DNA of 64,000 nt from Dryomyza anilis. Its lineage: Eukaryota; Arthropoda; Insecta; Diptera; Dryomyzidae. Below the pieces are notes generated by a model. The model ran no database searches, was not told the DNA's origin, and saw only the letters and a program-made list of their open reading frames with translations. Below are positions 24,349 to 37,310 of this stretch, piece by piece. Position 1 is the first letter of the stretch; every line of letters starts with the position of its first letter. The position numbers were made by a program, and so were the translations under genes. The stretch spans positions 78,967,679-79,031,678 of the forward strand of contig OX638134.1 in assembly GCA_951804985.1 (NCBI GenBank), given 5' to 3'.

Positions 24349-27300
24349 TTAATCGCACAAGTTCGGCAGCTCGTCGCGAAGATTTTGTCGGTCGAGTTGT
24401 AGCAGCACCAGTTCGTAGGTCACAATTGTGGCAAAAAACTGAAAAAATGAAAAGTTTTCGCAAGCATCATAAAATGCGTCCATAATAATCGATGACACTT
24501 ACGCCAAATAGATTCTTTCGCGTTATGTTGTAGAATCGTTTGCCGGTGAGCGAAATACATTCGCTGGTTAGTTGGAACATGAAACGTTGTACCTGACGGA
24601 AAATAGTTGATATAAGTGATGTGATGTAGTCATTTACATTGTACCTCCTCTGTCCAGCCACCTGCTGGGACCAGATACAAGACTCGCAGTGGCGCCACCG
24701 AGGCATCATGAATGGATGCAGCACACAAAAAGGCGCTCGCCGTCCGTCCGATTAGAAAAAACAGTGAAAACCAACGATAGATGTAATTGATGGGCCAACG
24801 CACTTTGCTAAAATGAATAAAAATGAAAAAAAAAATGTCGATGTAATAAAATATGAGCGATATATTTTAGAGAATTCATTTGAAATGAAACTATTCTGAA
24901 AAGTTTTTAAATTGTAAACAATTCCATGCAAAAGTTAAAATGAGAATCTCAAATTTCAAAAATGATATGAGGCAGCTAAACTATAAATAATTAGAAACAA
25001 TGGTTTCAGTTCATACAGGAAATGCAAAACGAAACAAACGGAAAATTAAAACCCACATTTCGTAGTAATTACAGTAGCTGTACCGCAACGTGTTACGAAT
25101 TTAATACGACGAATTTAATACCGTAAATACGTACGTAAAAATATACAACAGTTGATTGCAAATGAAGTACATGTTATTCATGGCGGCAACCAGAACAATG
25201 GTGGACAGATGTTCATCCACGTATTCCAAAAGTTCGCAGAGTAGAATATGATGCCGCCGTATATCATACCACAGAGCATCCGAAACATGCTAAACGAACA
25301 AATGGACATTGGGTAGAGTATGAAGTTTGGAATATGCAAAACACTTAATTAATTTCATAAAATTATAAAATTTCATACCAGTCCCTCGATAGTGCGTAAA
25401 CGTGCAAGGAATTGCTGAAAACGCGTAGCCAAACTAATGCTGACCAACATCACGAACAGGTCCAGGTAATTCCAGATATAGTTAAATATAAAGTTTAATA
25501 ACTTGATGTAAATTATATAAAAATTATTATTTAAAAAATATACTATATAAAAAATAATCTTACAAAAGCACCAAAAGCACTGAACACATTAAACGGCAGA
25601 TATGTAAAAACATCACTGAAAATATCATTGATCATATAATCTCGAAATCCCACCAAAGATTGATCCGTCTGACAGAGCACGATGCGCATGCGATAATTTT
25701 GATAGGAATTGGCGTAGTACATGCCATGCTCAACTTGAAAAAATAAAGAAAAAAATGTTAGGTATATTTTAAAATTAATTTTAAAATTTTTAAAATGTAT
25801 AGTTTTGAGGTAGTATGTCAAAAATTTATTACCATCAATATTTTGTTGAATTTCAAAAATATCCCGAAATTCTATACCGTTTAATATAAATAATAGTTTG
25901 GCGCTACAGTCCTATAAGAACTTAGATCGAGCTCTCTCACCATTTTGAGCTGTGCATGTTATATTTGTACTAATAGTGGTGGGACCTACAGATCATTGCC
26001 GAATCCGAACGGCGGGTGAGAGCTTTTCATAGGCGATGTTTTACTCTCGTAGGTTTGCCATTTACTGTCGAGAGGAAGCGCCGTATAGAAAAATGTTTCT
26101 ACGAAAAGATGTTGTTAGCTCCAGTCCAGGCTTGAACCTGGGACCTTTCGGTTCGCAGTCGAACGCACTAATCTTGAGCAACCGACATTACGATTTGGGG
26201 GTTATTTATATTTGGTATTGCGAATTTTTGTATTAAAATAATAATTGGGTTTAAAATTTGGATCGATCATCTTTCATTTGTTTAAAAAAAAGATGCATAA
26301 TAAATAAATTCCAATTTCCGGAGATTGATTTATTTTTGTTTAGCATATATTTTATTTTTTATTATTTAATTTTCTGATTTTTGTATAATAGTTTTGCCTT
26401 GAATTATGAAAACTTTACCCAATGCCAGCACCGCAAATCCGCTCGCCAATGTACCCAACTTTCTTCTGAGCGACCAACCCACATTTTGATAGGGTGGCAA
26501 TAGAAAAATCATCTCGGTACGCGTCCAATATCGTATTAGTTGGGGCCAACTACGCGCCAAACTAATGAAAAATATGCAGCCAATAAATGTGGTCAGATAA
26601 TAAACGATGCCAACTATTAAAGAACTTTTTAAATATTTTATTTTTGAATATTTGAGTTTTATTCACACACACTTTACTTACCGATGTTTTTAGGATTCAT
26701 GCCAGTTTCGAATAGTTTGGCCGCAAAAATTCCAACCTTTAAGCCACCGAATAGTAGAAAAAGTACGGTGCTGCACATTGCAATGCAAGTGGGTTCAAAA
26801 CGCACTTGATACGGATGCGGATTGAGGGTATTCTTCAGTGGCATTAGTCCAAATATCTGTGATACAAAGAGACCTAAAAGTGGAAAACAATGTTGCTTGA
26901 ATTCAATATTTCACTAAATATTCAAATGTTCACTAAGAATTTAATTTTTCAATTAAAATTCAATTTTTCGCTATAAAGTTCAAATTTTCACTAAATATTA
27001 AATTTTAATTTAGTTAAATTAAATTTTTTACTAAATATTTAAATTTTCACTAAAAATTTAAATTTACACTAAAAATTCAAATTTTCATTAAAAATTAAAT
27101 TTTTCACTAAAAATTAAAATTTTCACTAAAATATTTTCAATTAAATATTTTCATTGAAAATTAAAATTTTTATTAAAAATTAAAATTTTCACTAAAAATT
27201 AAATTTTTCACTAATAATTAAATTTTTAACTAAAAATTCAAATTTTCACTAAAAATTCAATTTTTCACTAAAAATTAAAATTTTTGCTAAAACTTTATTT

Positions 27301-30300
27301 TTTCACTAAAATTTATTTTTCACTCAAAATTAATTTTTTCACTAAAAATTCAATTTTTCACTAAAAATTCAATTTTTCACTAAAAATTCAATTTTTCACT
27401 AAAAATTCAATTTTTCAGTAAAAATACAATTTTTCACTAAAAATTCAATTTTTCACTAAAAATTAAATTTTTCACTAAAATTCAATTTTTCACTAAAAAT
27501 TCAATTTTTCACTAAAAATTAAAATTATCACTAAAAATTTAATTTTTCACTAAAATTGAATTTTTTACTAAAAATGAAAATTTCACTAAAAATTCAATTT
27601 TTCACTAAAAATAAAATTTTTCACTAAAAATTTAAATTTTCACTAAAAATTTAAATTTACTCTAAAAATTCAATTTTTCACTAAAAATTCAATTTTTCAC
27701 TAAAAATTAAATTTTTCACTAAAAATTAAATTATTCACTAAAATTCAATTTTTCACTAAAAATTCAATTTTTCACTAAAAATTAAAATTATCACTAAAAA
27801 TTTAATTTTTCACTAAAATTTAATTTTTTACTAAAAATTCAATTTTTCACTAAAAATTCAATTTTTCACTAAAATTCAATTTTTCACTAAAAATTCAATT
27901 TTTCACTAAAAATTCAATTTTTCACTAAAAATTCAATTTTTCACTAAAAATTCAATTTTTCACTAAAAATTCAATTTTTCACTAAAAATTCAATTTTTCA
28001 CTAAAAACTAAATTTTTCACTAATAATTAAATTTTTAACTAAGAATTCAAATTTTTACTAAAAATTCACTTTTTCACTAATAATTCAATATTTCAGTTAA
28101 ATTTAAATTTTTCGTTATAAATCATTTTTTCACTAATTCAAATTTTCACTAAAAATTAAATTTTTCACTAAAAATTAAATTTTTCACTAAAAATTAAATT
28201 TTTCACTAAAAATTAAATTTTTCACTAAAAATTAAATTTTTCACTAAAAATTAAATTTTTCACTAAAAATTAAATTTTTCACTAAAAATTAAATTTTTCA
28301 CTAAAAATTCAATTTTTCACTAAAAATTTAATTTTTCACTAAAAATTCAATTTTTTACTAAAAATTTAATTTTTCACTAAAAATTCAATTTCTCAGTAAA
28401 AATTAAATTTTTCACTAAAAATTAAATTTTTCACTAAAAATTAAATTTTTCACTAAAAATTAAATTTTTCACCAAAAATTAAATTTTTCACTAAAAATTC
28501 AATTTTTCATTAAAATTTCAATTTTTCACTAAAAATTTAATTTTTCATTAAAAATTCAATTTTTCACTAAAAATTCAATTTATCACTAAAAATTCAATTT
28601 TTCACTAAAAATTCAATTTTTTACTAAAAATTCAATTTTTCACTAAAAATTAAATTTTTCAGTAAAAATACAATTTTTCAGTAAAAATACAATTTTTCAC
28701 TAAAAATTCAATTTTTCACTAAAAATTAAATTTTTCACTAAAATTCAATTTTTCACTAAAAATTCAATTTTTCACTAAAAATTAAAATTATCACTAAAAA
28801 TTTAATTTTTCACTAAAATTGAATTTTTTTACTAAAAATGAAAATTTCACTAAAAATTCAATTTTTCACTAAAAATAAAATTTTTCACTAAAAATTTAAA
28901 TTTTCACTAAAATTGAATTTTTTTACTAAAAATGAAAATTTCACTAAAAATTCAATTTTTCACTAAAATTCAATTTTTCACTAAAAATTCAATTTTTCAC
29001 TAAAAATTAAAATTATCACTAAAAATTTAATTTTTCACTAAAATTGAATTTTTTTACTAAAAATGAAAATTTCACTAAAAATTCAATTTTTCACTAAAAA
29101 TTCAATTTTTCACTAAAAATTCAATTTTTCACTAAAAATTAAATTTTTCACTAAAATTCAATTTTTCACTAAAAATTCAATTTTTCACTAAAAATTAAAA
29201 TTATCACTAAAAATTTAATTTTTCACTAAAATTTAATTTTTTACTAAAAATTCAATTTTTCACTAAAAATTCAATTTTTCACTAAAATTCAATTTTTCAC
29301 TAAAAATTCAATTTTTCACTAAAAATTCAATTTTTCACTAAAAATTCAATTTTTCACTAAAAATTAAATTTTTCACTAAAAATTCAATTTTTCACTAAAA
29401 TTCAATTTTTCACTAAAAATTCAATTTTTCACTAAAAATTAAAATTATCACTAAAAATTTAATTTTTCACTAAAATTTAATTTTTTACTAAAAATTCAAT
29501 TTTTCACTAAAAATTCAATTTTTCACTAAAATTCAATTTTTCACTAAAAATTCAATTTTTCACTAAAAAATCAATTTTTCACTAAAAATTCAATTTTTCA
29601 CTAAAAACTAAATTTTTCACTAATAATTAAATTTTTAACTAAGAATTCAAATTTTTACTAAAAATTCACTTTTTCACTAATAATTCAATATTTCAGTTAA
29701 ATTTAAATTTTTCGTTATAAATCATTTTTTCACTAATTCAAATTTTCACTAAAAATTAAATTTTTCACTAAAAATTAAATTTTTCACTAAAAATTAAATT
29801 TTTCACTAAAAATTAAATTTTTCACTAAAAATTCAATTTTTCACTAAAAATTTAATTTTTCACTAAAAATTCAATTTTTCACTAAAAATTTAATTTTTCA
29901 CTAAAAATTCAATTTTTTACTAAAAATTTAATTTTTCACTAAAAATTCAATTTCTCAGTAAAAATTCAATTTTTCACTAAAAATTAAATTTTTCACTAAA
30001 AATTAAATTTTTCACTAAAAATTAAATTTTTCACTAAAAATTAAATTTTTCACTAAAAATTAAATTTTTCACTAAAAATTCAATTTTTCATTAAAAATTC
30101 AATTTTTCACTAAAAATTTAATTTTTCACTAAAAATTAAATTTTTCACTAAAAATTAAATTTTTCACTAAAAATTAAATTTTTCACTAAAAATTAAATTT
30201 TTCACAAAAAATTCAATTTTTCACTAAAAATTACATTTTTCACAAAAAATTACATTTTTCACAAAAAATTACATTTTTCACTAAAAATTCAAGTTTTCAC

Positions 30301-31072
30301 TAAAAATTCAATTTTTCACTAAAAATTCAATTTTTCACTAAAAATTCAATTTTTCACTAAAAATTCAATTTTGCACTAAAAATTCAATTGATCACTAAAA
30401 ATTCAATTTTTCACTAAAAATTCAATTTTTTACTAAAAATTCAATTTTTTACTAAAAATTCAATTTTTCACTAAAAATAAAAATTAAATTTTTCACTACT
30501 AATTTACTTTTTGACTAAAAATTCAATTTTTCACTAAAAATTCAATTTTTCACTAAAAATTCAATTTTTCACTAAAAATTAAATTGTTCACTATAAATCA
30601 ATTTTTCACTAAAAATTCAAATTTTTCACTAAAAATTAAAATTCTAACTAAAAATTAAAATTTTCACTAAAAATTAAATTTTTACTAAAATAATTTCAGC
30701 AAATTTTATATTTATAATTTGTTTTTTTTTCTCTCCATTTTCAAACCTCAACAAAGTAATTTTTTCTGACGCACATGACTTAATCGCACGATGAAAAAGA
30801 TCATAATCGAGAAAATCCTGCTTGGCGAAAATTTGAACACGTCGCCGCACTTCGCGTTGTTGCTGTAAACGTTTCAATTTACTGCGATTTAAGAGTAAAA
30901 TTCGTTTAAATGAAAATCCCGACGATGACGAAGAAGTCGCGGATGTGCTGTAGAACTTGTGGCGAGGACGACAACTTATTTGCACAATAACCTGCGACAA
31001 ATATTTGTTGTGCTCCAGCAACATGTTGCGAACGACTGAACAGACTGAAAAGTGTTGCGTGCCGTCGCACAT
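24349..31072 (-). CDS. Sugar gustatory receptor (Gr5a/Gr61a/Gr64 family)
   Basis: Nine exons, in transcript order: 31072-30775, 26873-26682, 26613-26419, 25733-25564, 25501-25379, 25289-25135 (lower edge fixed by phase), 24807-24645, 24592-24503, 24438-24349. They join to 1476 nt, 491 aa. Insect sugar receptors are seven-pass ligand-gated cation channels in gustatory neurons, with the N-terminus in the cytosol. Diagnostic pieces are the FHRAI segment spliced to LFVSQIFGLMPL in TM1, the SWPQLIRYWTRTEMIF loop, and NNMYFICNQLLYIF followed by WPINYIYRWFSLFFLIGRTA. The end is the family's TM7 signature TIVTYELVLLQL, with Leu in place of the usual final Phe. The N-terminal region (99 aa, Ser- and Arg-rich) is long. 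Splice phases match the plus-strand paralogues exactly. Intron 1 is 3.9 kb, almost all minisatellite; intron 3 carries a SINE. Which fly receptor is its orthologue needs a tree. Confidence 0.9.
25885..26190 (-). mobile_element. tRNA-derived SINE, copy A (in receptor intron 3)
   Basis: About 305 bp on the minus strand. The 5' end, at the high coordinate, is a worn tRNA-like head. The body contains the inverse of GAGCTCTCTCACCATTTTGA and the inverse of GGTTTGCCATTTACTG. The 3' end reads CGCCAAACTATTATT. It matches copies at 34246, 47368 and 61787. It lies in an intron in sense orientation with the host gene. Confidence 0.8.
26900..30705. repeat. 3.8-kb 19-bp minisatellite filling intron 1 of the minus-strand receptor
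   Basis: Roughly 200 units of AATTCAATTTTTCACTAAA and close variants, many consecutive ones identical. A larger duplication is plain: the variant block at 28001-28150, with TAATAATTAAATTTTTAACT and TTCGTTATAAATCA, recurs base for base at 29601-29750, an offset of 1600 bp. It is the most uniform of the arrays of this family in the window, so probably the most recently expanded. Confidence 0.95.
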
Positions 31073-31790
31073 GTTGATTCAGAGTTCGATAGGTTGGTGT
31101 AGGTGTTTTTCATGTTATAAGTAGTTGCTGCAATAAGTATTTTTAACAACTACAATAAACGTGTAAATTAAATATTTATCGAGGTGCCATTTATTTTACC
31201 CTGAGAATTATTTTCATGTTTCAATGCATTTAAGTTGTTATAACTTTGCATTTAATGTGTATGGCTTGTGTGAAACACTCTTGATTTGAAAATATTATTT
31301 AAAAGTTTTTAATTTGAGATTTCAGTCAGTTAAAAAGTTATTTTGCTATTCAAAGTTATTATATAGTTGTAGGTTTGTCTGTCTATCGCAGTGTGAGCTG
31401 TAATTAAAATTAAAAGTTTATATTTTATAAATATTTGAATAATTCCCACATGAGGTGCACATGTTATCAAAATGCAAAAGTTTTTAGCAGTTTTTACAGT
31501 TTATCAAAATTACGTTCTGAATACATAAAAGTTGATTTAACTGTAGCCATATAAAAATGTTGTTTTCAGCAATAATTATGTGTTCGAAAAATGCTGCTCA
31601 ATTAGGCTAAAGTTAATTAAATACACTATAAAGTTCGATTCTTGTTATAGATTTCCGTGATTAAATTTTTATTAAGCAAAGAAATATTTTACGTTTCAAT
31701 CCATTTATTAAAATAATTGTATAAAGTTAAAAATCAATTAAATTGATACCAAAAATACATCTTCTAAAAATAGTTATTGGTCCATAAAAT
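31073..31790. promoter_or_regulatory. 5' flank of the minus-strand receptor
   Basis: AT-rich sequence without repeats or exons directly upstream of the receptor start at 31072. It should hold its promoter, but I can name no motif. Confidence 0.3.
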
Positions 31791-32743
31791 CATATCGTCA
31801 CTATCAGCCAAAGGGGTGAATGTGAAATTTTTGACATTTGCGTTTTTTTACATTTTAGAATGTAGTTTATCCTCAAGTATGCTGTGCCAAAATCGCGTGT
31901 CATTTTGTTGGATATTTCTAGCAACAAAAGACAAAACCAAAGGGCAAATCTTTTCGTTTTTTTCGCCATAACTTTTATTGGTATAAGATAAAATAGTATT
32001 GTAAAGGCATTTATTATTTGTTTTCAAAGCACCTATCGATCTGCATCATTAATTAAAAATATTTTGCAAACATTAATTTGCCAGTTATTATTTTGGCTAG
32101 GTGCTTTCAAAACAAACAATAAATGCCTTTACATCACTATTTTATCTAGTACCATTAAAGAGTTATAGCAAAAAAACGAAAAGATTCGCCCTTTTGGCAT
32201 GACTAGATTTTTAATTTTTCCAATTTATTCGTTTTTTTGCTATAATTTTTTATCGTTGCAAAATAAAACAGTGGTGTAAAGGTATAAATTGTTTGTTTTT
32301 AAAGCACCTATCGATTGGCATCATTATTTAAAAATATGTTGCCAAACATTTTTTCCTGCAAATAACAAATGGCAAATTAATGTTTGACAAAATATTTTTA
32401 ATTAATGATGCTAATGGATAGGTGCTTTGAAAGCAAACAATTAATGCCTTTACATTACTATTTTATATTGCGCTAATAAAAAGTGATAGCATAAAAAACA
32501 AAAATATTTGCGTTTTGATCAGGATATAGCCTCACAAAATCCGTATTTATAATTCAGTAGGTTGTCCAAATCTAAAGTTATTTTATACACGTTATAATAA
32601 TTGAATTATAAACCAAAATAACAGAAAAAACTGAAAAAAATATAAATTTTGCTAATTTTTAAAGCACTTCAAACTTTTAAATTTGATTTCTCAACATTTT
32701 TAAAAGTGCACATTCGCCCCTTTGGCATGACAGTGACGGTATG
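31791..32743. mobile_element. 953-bp inverted-repeat element (foldback or MITE-like)
   Basis: The left terminus (31791-31824) contains CCAAAGGGGTGAATGTG. The right terminus (32709-32743) is its inverse, CACATTCGCCCCTTTGG, and the match extends through the outer GTCACT motif, giving 34-35 bp terminal repeats with about five differences. The inside repeats the phrase AAAGCACCTATCGAT and its inverse (near 32025, 32106, 32305 and 32420), with flanking TTTACA..ACTATTTTAT segments. Long internal hairpins result. There is no coding frame, so it is non-autonomous. Confidence 0.65.
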
Positions 32744-34079
32744 TTTGATGATTATGCAGATATATGAAATTATTTCGGAATGTTTTCTTTATTATTATCG
32801 TTATGAAAAACTATATCTCGTTTGAAACTATAAACTATATCTTATTTTTGCTTTAATATCTTATAATTCCATTCTTTTCTATTGATTTCCGTAAAAATCG
32901 CTGAGTTTAAAATCGGAAATTCATTTTGCCCTGTCCCGTGTGATTTTTGTCACAATACTGATGAATTAAGATATTATTATTATTATTTTGAACTCGGTCA
33001 AATATTTTTTACTAAACGCAGAAATGTGATATTTCCACTGATTCTCAAGCAGGTAGTAGGGAAGGGGGCCAATGATTTCATTTATTTTTTTTTATATGAA
33101 ATGAACATTTTTGCGGAACTTTCCTATTCGTTTCTCAAAGTACGGCTTAAATAGTTTGACTCATTATCTCAGCATTCCATAGAAAAGCGCTTTGCTTTGA
33201 TATTTAATATCGTGTTTGTCTTACTAAAGTATTGTAAGACAAACACGAATTGTCGAAATTACTATTGTTTTGTTCCAAATTTAAATGACGATATTCTTAT
33301 TATTTTTAACTTGCTAAATTTTTTATAAATTGTCATGTATTTTTAATAAAACTAGAAGCATTTACAGTTTTAAATTAAAATTAGGAAATTTTTAGATAAT
33401 GAACATAAAAAAGATTTTGCTCCATAAACCCGATGCATAAATGAAATTTCTAGTACATAGTATTTTCCACCTCAATATTCCCTATGAGATTCATTATATT
33501 TCTTTTACCGCAGTATCCTTTTTTTACCTAAGAATGGTAATTGAAAAACTGACATTTTTCATGATCTTAAAATTCTTTTTAAATACTTTTTATCCTCTAT
33601 GTAAAAGTCGTTAAATCATGTTTACTACGCTAAACATTTTATGAGTTTCTTTTACAATATTGCGTTTCGTCTACAAATCTTCTTAAGTTGTGCGGTTCAT
33701 CGTTGAGTATTATATACCTACTTCATGGACTTGCGAGGACTTTGTCACTTTTTGTGCTTAAGCTACGTGTTGGCCGCTAATTTGGATTTTGGCTTTGCAG
33801 CGGCTGCAGCAAAGGCTTAGGCGCTGGATGATGAAAGTGCTGCTTGGTGCTGAACTTTGTTGCATTTTATTGCAGTAGAAAGTTATAGAGAAAGAAGCAC
33901 ACAAAGTTTACGTTTAATATTTGCTTCTACTTCTATAAGCTAGTCGCAAAGCTAGTTTAAAATCAATTACAAAATTTGTACCGAACAGTACAATATATTG
34001 TGATAATGAAAGATTTTCTTTTAATAGCTGAAAAAGCTGTAACATTTTTTTGTACAAAATGCATTCCGGTAACTATAAA
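32744..34079. other. AT-rich intergenic stretch with a perfect hairpin
   Basis: No gene seen. At 33209-33247 a 15-bp perfect stem (TCGTGTTTGTCTTAC and its inverse) encloses a 9-nt loop. Near 33780-33850 a short GC-richer patch (GGCTTTGCAGCGGCTGCAGC) has no supported frame. Confidence 0.45.
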
Positions 34080-35640
34080 ATAAAATACATTTTAAATATT
34101 TATATACAAAAAGCTCTTTTCAAAAAAGCTTTTCTTCAAAAAGCTTTTCAATTAAAAATTTTAAAAATGGTTTAACAAAAGTTTATTAGCTTTATTTTTA
34201 TTTATTTTTATTTATATATTTATTAAAAGAATTTGGTGCTCATTCTCTCAAATAATAATAATAATAGTTTGGCACTACAGTCCACTAATAACTTAGGCCA
34301 AGCTCTCTCACCATTTTGAGCTGTGCGTGTTATATTTGTACTCAAAGTGGTGGGACCTACAGTTTAAATGCCGAATCCAAACGGCGGATGAGAGCTTTTC
34401 ATAGACAATGTTTTACTCTCATAGGTTTGCCATTTACTGCCGAGAGGTAGCGCAGTATAGAAAAATGTTTCTATGAAAAGATGTTGCAGGCTTGAACCGG
34501 GGACCTTTCGACTCGCAGTCGAACGCACTAACCACTGAGCTACCGACGCCCAATCTCTTTTTCTTACATATAATTACACTATTTAATATCAAATTACTAA
34601 AACATAATTATTATGAAAAAGCTTATATTAAAAAAGCTTTCCTCTAAAAATCTGCTATTCAAAAAACTTTTATTCAGGAATGGCTTTCTCTGATAAAGGT
34701 ATTATATTATAAAATTTGCTTACAAAGCTTTTATATACAAAAAGCTCTTTTCAAAAAAAGCTTTTCTTCAAAAAAGCTTTTCTTCAAAAGAGCTTTAATT
34801 TAAAAAGCTTTTAAAATAAAGCTGTTATTCAAAAGATTTGACTCCCAAAAAGCTTTCATGAAGAACATATTATAAAAAATTAATAAACTTATATTAAAAA
34901 GCTTTACTAAGAAGTTGCTATTCAAAAGCTTATTCAGAGAAACCTTTTTCTTACAAAGCTTTTATACACAAAAAGCTCTTTCAAGAAGCTTTTTTTTTTT
35001 TTAGAAAAAGCTTTATTTTAAAAAGCTCTTATTCAAAAGATTTAACTTCCAAAAAGTTTTCATGAAAAAGCTTTTATAAGAAATAAATTAAAAAAACTTA
35101 TATTAAAAAGTTTTACTCTAAAAAGCTGCTATTCCAAAGCTTATTCAGAGAAACATTTTCCTGAATGAACTATTCAGCCTAATTCTTAACAAATACTTCC
35201 ATAAATAATTGTTGGAAGTATTTATTGAGAAATGGACTGATTATATAAAAAGTATTTGTTCACAAAGCTTTTATACACAGAGAATGTCTATTTATATTTA
35301 AAAATATTCTCACAAAGCTTTTATAAAAAAAACTTTCTTTGAAAAAAATCTTTTCTTTGGAAAAAATCTTTTATTTGACAAACAGCTATTCTTCAAAAAG
35401 CTTTCATCACAAATAGCTATAATACAAACTATTTTTTTTTTGTTACAATAAAATCGGATGAAAAGCTTTAAAAACCTCTAATAATTTTTTTGAGTATAAT
35501 ACTTAAAAGCTCTTAAGTAGTAAGTATCGTCGGTTCGAAAAAGTTTCTCCAAAAAATCCTAATAAATCCATTTCGCTAAAGATTTTTTTTTTGAAATTAT
35601 TACGTATTCTTTTATTTTTCTGTATAAAGCTTTTCCAAAA
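34080..35640. repeat. AAAAGCTTTT-rich palindromic repeat field 1
   Basis: A loose array of units like AAAAAGCTTTTATTCAAAAG, each centred on the palindrome AAAGCTTT (HindIII core). Spacing is roughly 20-35 bp and irregular. A SINE (34246-34551) interrupts it. The same field type recurs at 54860-56000, 57170-58400 and 59370-60260, in receptor introns and spacers. Confidence 0.7.
34246..34551 (-). mobile_element. tRNA-derived SINE, copy B (best-preserved head)
   Basis: On the minus strand the head reads GGTAGCTCAGTGGTTAGTGC (A box) and later CCCGGTTCAAGCC (B box). Between them is a perfect TTCGA/TCGAA stem around the loop CTGCGAG. A roughly 210-bp body and a tail of ATT repeats (about five) follow. 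These are the parts of a tRNA-derived SINE transcribed by RNA polymerase III. Confidence 0.85.
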
Positions 35641-36540
35641 AATTTGTTATAAACGGAATTTATTTAGTAAAAAATAAACTTAATTTAATTATATACATTT
35701 CAACGACTTGCTGTGCTACATATTGCATCAATTAATGTACAAAACACTTTATCAAAAGCACTTGCTGCACATTTAAATCCAAGCAAAACACAATAATAAA
35801 TATTAGTTTATTTATGTGGATGTGTACTAGGGACTTTGTTTCCGTATCCTGGCATTTATAGGCCGTGATTTAAGGGGGCTTTGTTCGTGCAGCAGCGACA
35901 CCCACAAAGTGCACGATATGAGGCGCCAACAATTGCCAACAGATGGCGCTAATAAAATATTTGAATTTATGGTTGCCAACAAACAAACAACAACAATAAT
36001 AATCACAGCAACCACAACAATAATCATCACACAACCAACACCAACAAGTGCATCATTGAGTTGAGTTGGTGGTTGTGCCAGCGATAATTGTTGCTGCTGC
36101 CGTTGTTCAACTAAATGCTGTTGTTGGCATAATTGTTGTTGTTGTTGTGGTTGCACTTGTTGTTGTCGTGGTTGCAATAGCAGCAGTAATTGTTGTTGTT
36201 GTTATAAGCATTTCGCACCGTTAGCCGCACGCATACTAAATAAATACGAAATAACACAGTGAGACACAAAGAAAAAAATGTACAAGAAACTCCAACCTAT
36301 ATTATTTTATGAGTATTTAAAATTAATGTATTTCTTCATTTACGGAATGTAAAAGACTATACAGCATTGCAAAACTTTTTAAATATTCGAAATCGGTTAA
36401 TTCAAACCAGAGACATTCAATTTTTAAAATCTTCTTTTGTTAACTTTAAAACGTAATCCCAACGGAGTTTCTAGCATTTATCGTTCATGAGATATTTCAA
36501 TACTTCACCATTTACAACTGTTATTCAGAAAAAATAAATT
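35641..36540. other. Intergenic DNA with CAA/AAC trinucleotide runs
   Basis: Between about 35975 and 36205 lie AAC/CAA and their inverse TTG/GTT trinucleotide runs. The minus strand reads as a Gln-rich frame (to 35827) followed by a hydrophobic stretch. Without splice context or a known family I treat it as simple-repeat sequence. A transcribed CAA-rich RNA is possible. Confidence 0.4.
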
Positions 36541-36545
36541 CAAAT

Positions 36546-36836
36546 TCGAAAGACATCAATTGAAATTGAAAAAAATCATTTTGATATACACAAGACATCA
36601 ATTGAAATTCACAAATTCCATTTGAAATTCAAAAGACATCTATTGAAATTCAGAAATTCGATTTGAAATTCAAAGAACATCAATTGAAATTCAGAAATTC
36701 GATTGGAAAATCAAAGGGCATCAATTGAAATACAGAAATGTCATTTATAATTCAAAGGACATCATTTAAAATTTAGAAATTCCATTCGAAATTCAAAAGA
36801 TATAAATTAAAATTCAGAAATTCCATTTTAAATTCA
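36546..36836. repeat. About 42-bp minisatellite, roughly seven units
   Basis: Units alternate CATCAATTGAAATTCAGAAA with TTCCATTTGAAATTCAAAAG, with point changes. Confidence 0.75.
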
Positions 36837-36839
36837 AGC

Positions 36840-37310
36840 TATTGATTTTGTTTTTGGGTTTTGTGTTTTGGTGTTTTTGTTTTTGTTATTTTTTTTTTTT
36901 TAGTTTTGTGTTTTTGATTATGTGTTAATTTTAGTTTTTAATTTTTAGTTTTGTTTTTGTTTTATATTCATTTATGGTTTTGTTTTTGATTTTTTTTTGT
37001 TTTATTTTTATTTTTGGTTTTGATTCTTTGTTTTTGCTTTTGTATTTTTGTTTTGTAATATTTTTATTTTATTATTTGAGTTATTTTTTGTGGTTTTGTT
37101 ATTGTTTTTGTTTTTGTGTTTGTTTTATTTTTGTTTTGGTTTTTGTTTTGTTTTATTTTTTTTTTGGTTTTGTTTTTGATTTTTTGTTTTATTTTTTATT
37201 TTTGATTTTGATTTTTGGTTTTGATTTTTTGTTTTTATTTTTGCTTTTGTATTTTTGTTTTGTAATATTTTTCTTTTCCTATTTTTATTTTATTATTTGA
37301 GTTGGAAGGT
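36840..37310. repeat. GTTTTT/ATTTTT low-complexity tract
   Basis: A one-strand-biased run of T5-6 blocks broken by single G, A or C. The open frame at 36974-37300 is just this tract translated as Phe/Leu/Cys-rich nonsense. Confidence 0.85.

Noticed and set aside
22425..30705. CRISPR-like regular repeats
   Set aside because: Units are contiguous with no unique spacers, and the context is a eukaryotic intron. They are minisatellites.
30674..30774. Extension of minus-receptor exon 1 past 30775
   Set aside because: The open frame continues, but only the donor T|GTGCGT at 30775 gives phase 1 and an aligned junction with exon 2.
34490..34551. A functional tRNA gene
   Set aside because: The head has A and B boxes but is fused to a repeated body with an ATT tail and occurs four times: SINE, not tRNA gene.
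35827..36177. Gln-rich minus-strand frame with a hydrophobic stretch as a gene
   Set aside because: It is the translation of CAA/AAC repeats followed by ATT-rich repeats, with no splice or family support.
36974..37300. Hydrophobic 108-residue frame as a membrane protein
   Set aside because: Pure translation of a T-rich microsatellite. The same applies to the frames at 63569-63909.
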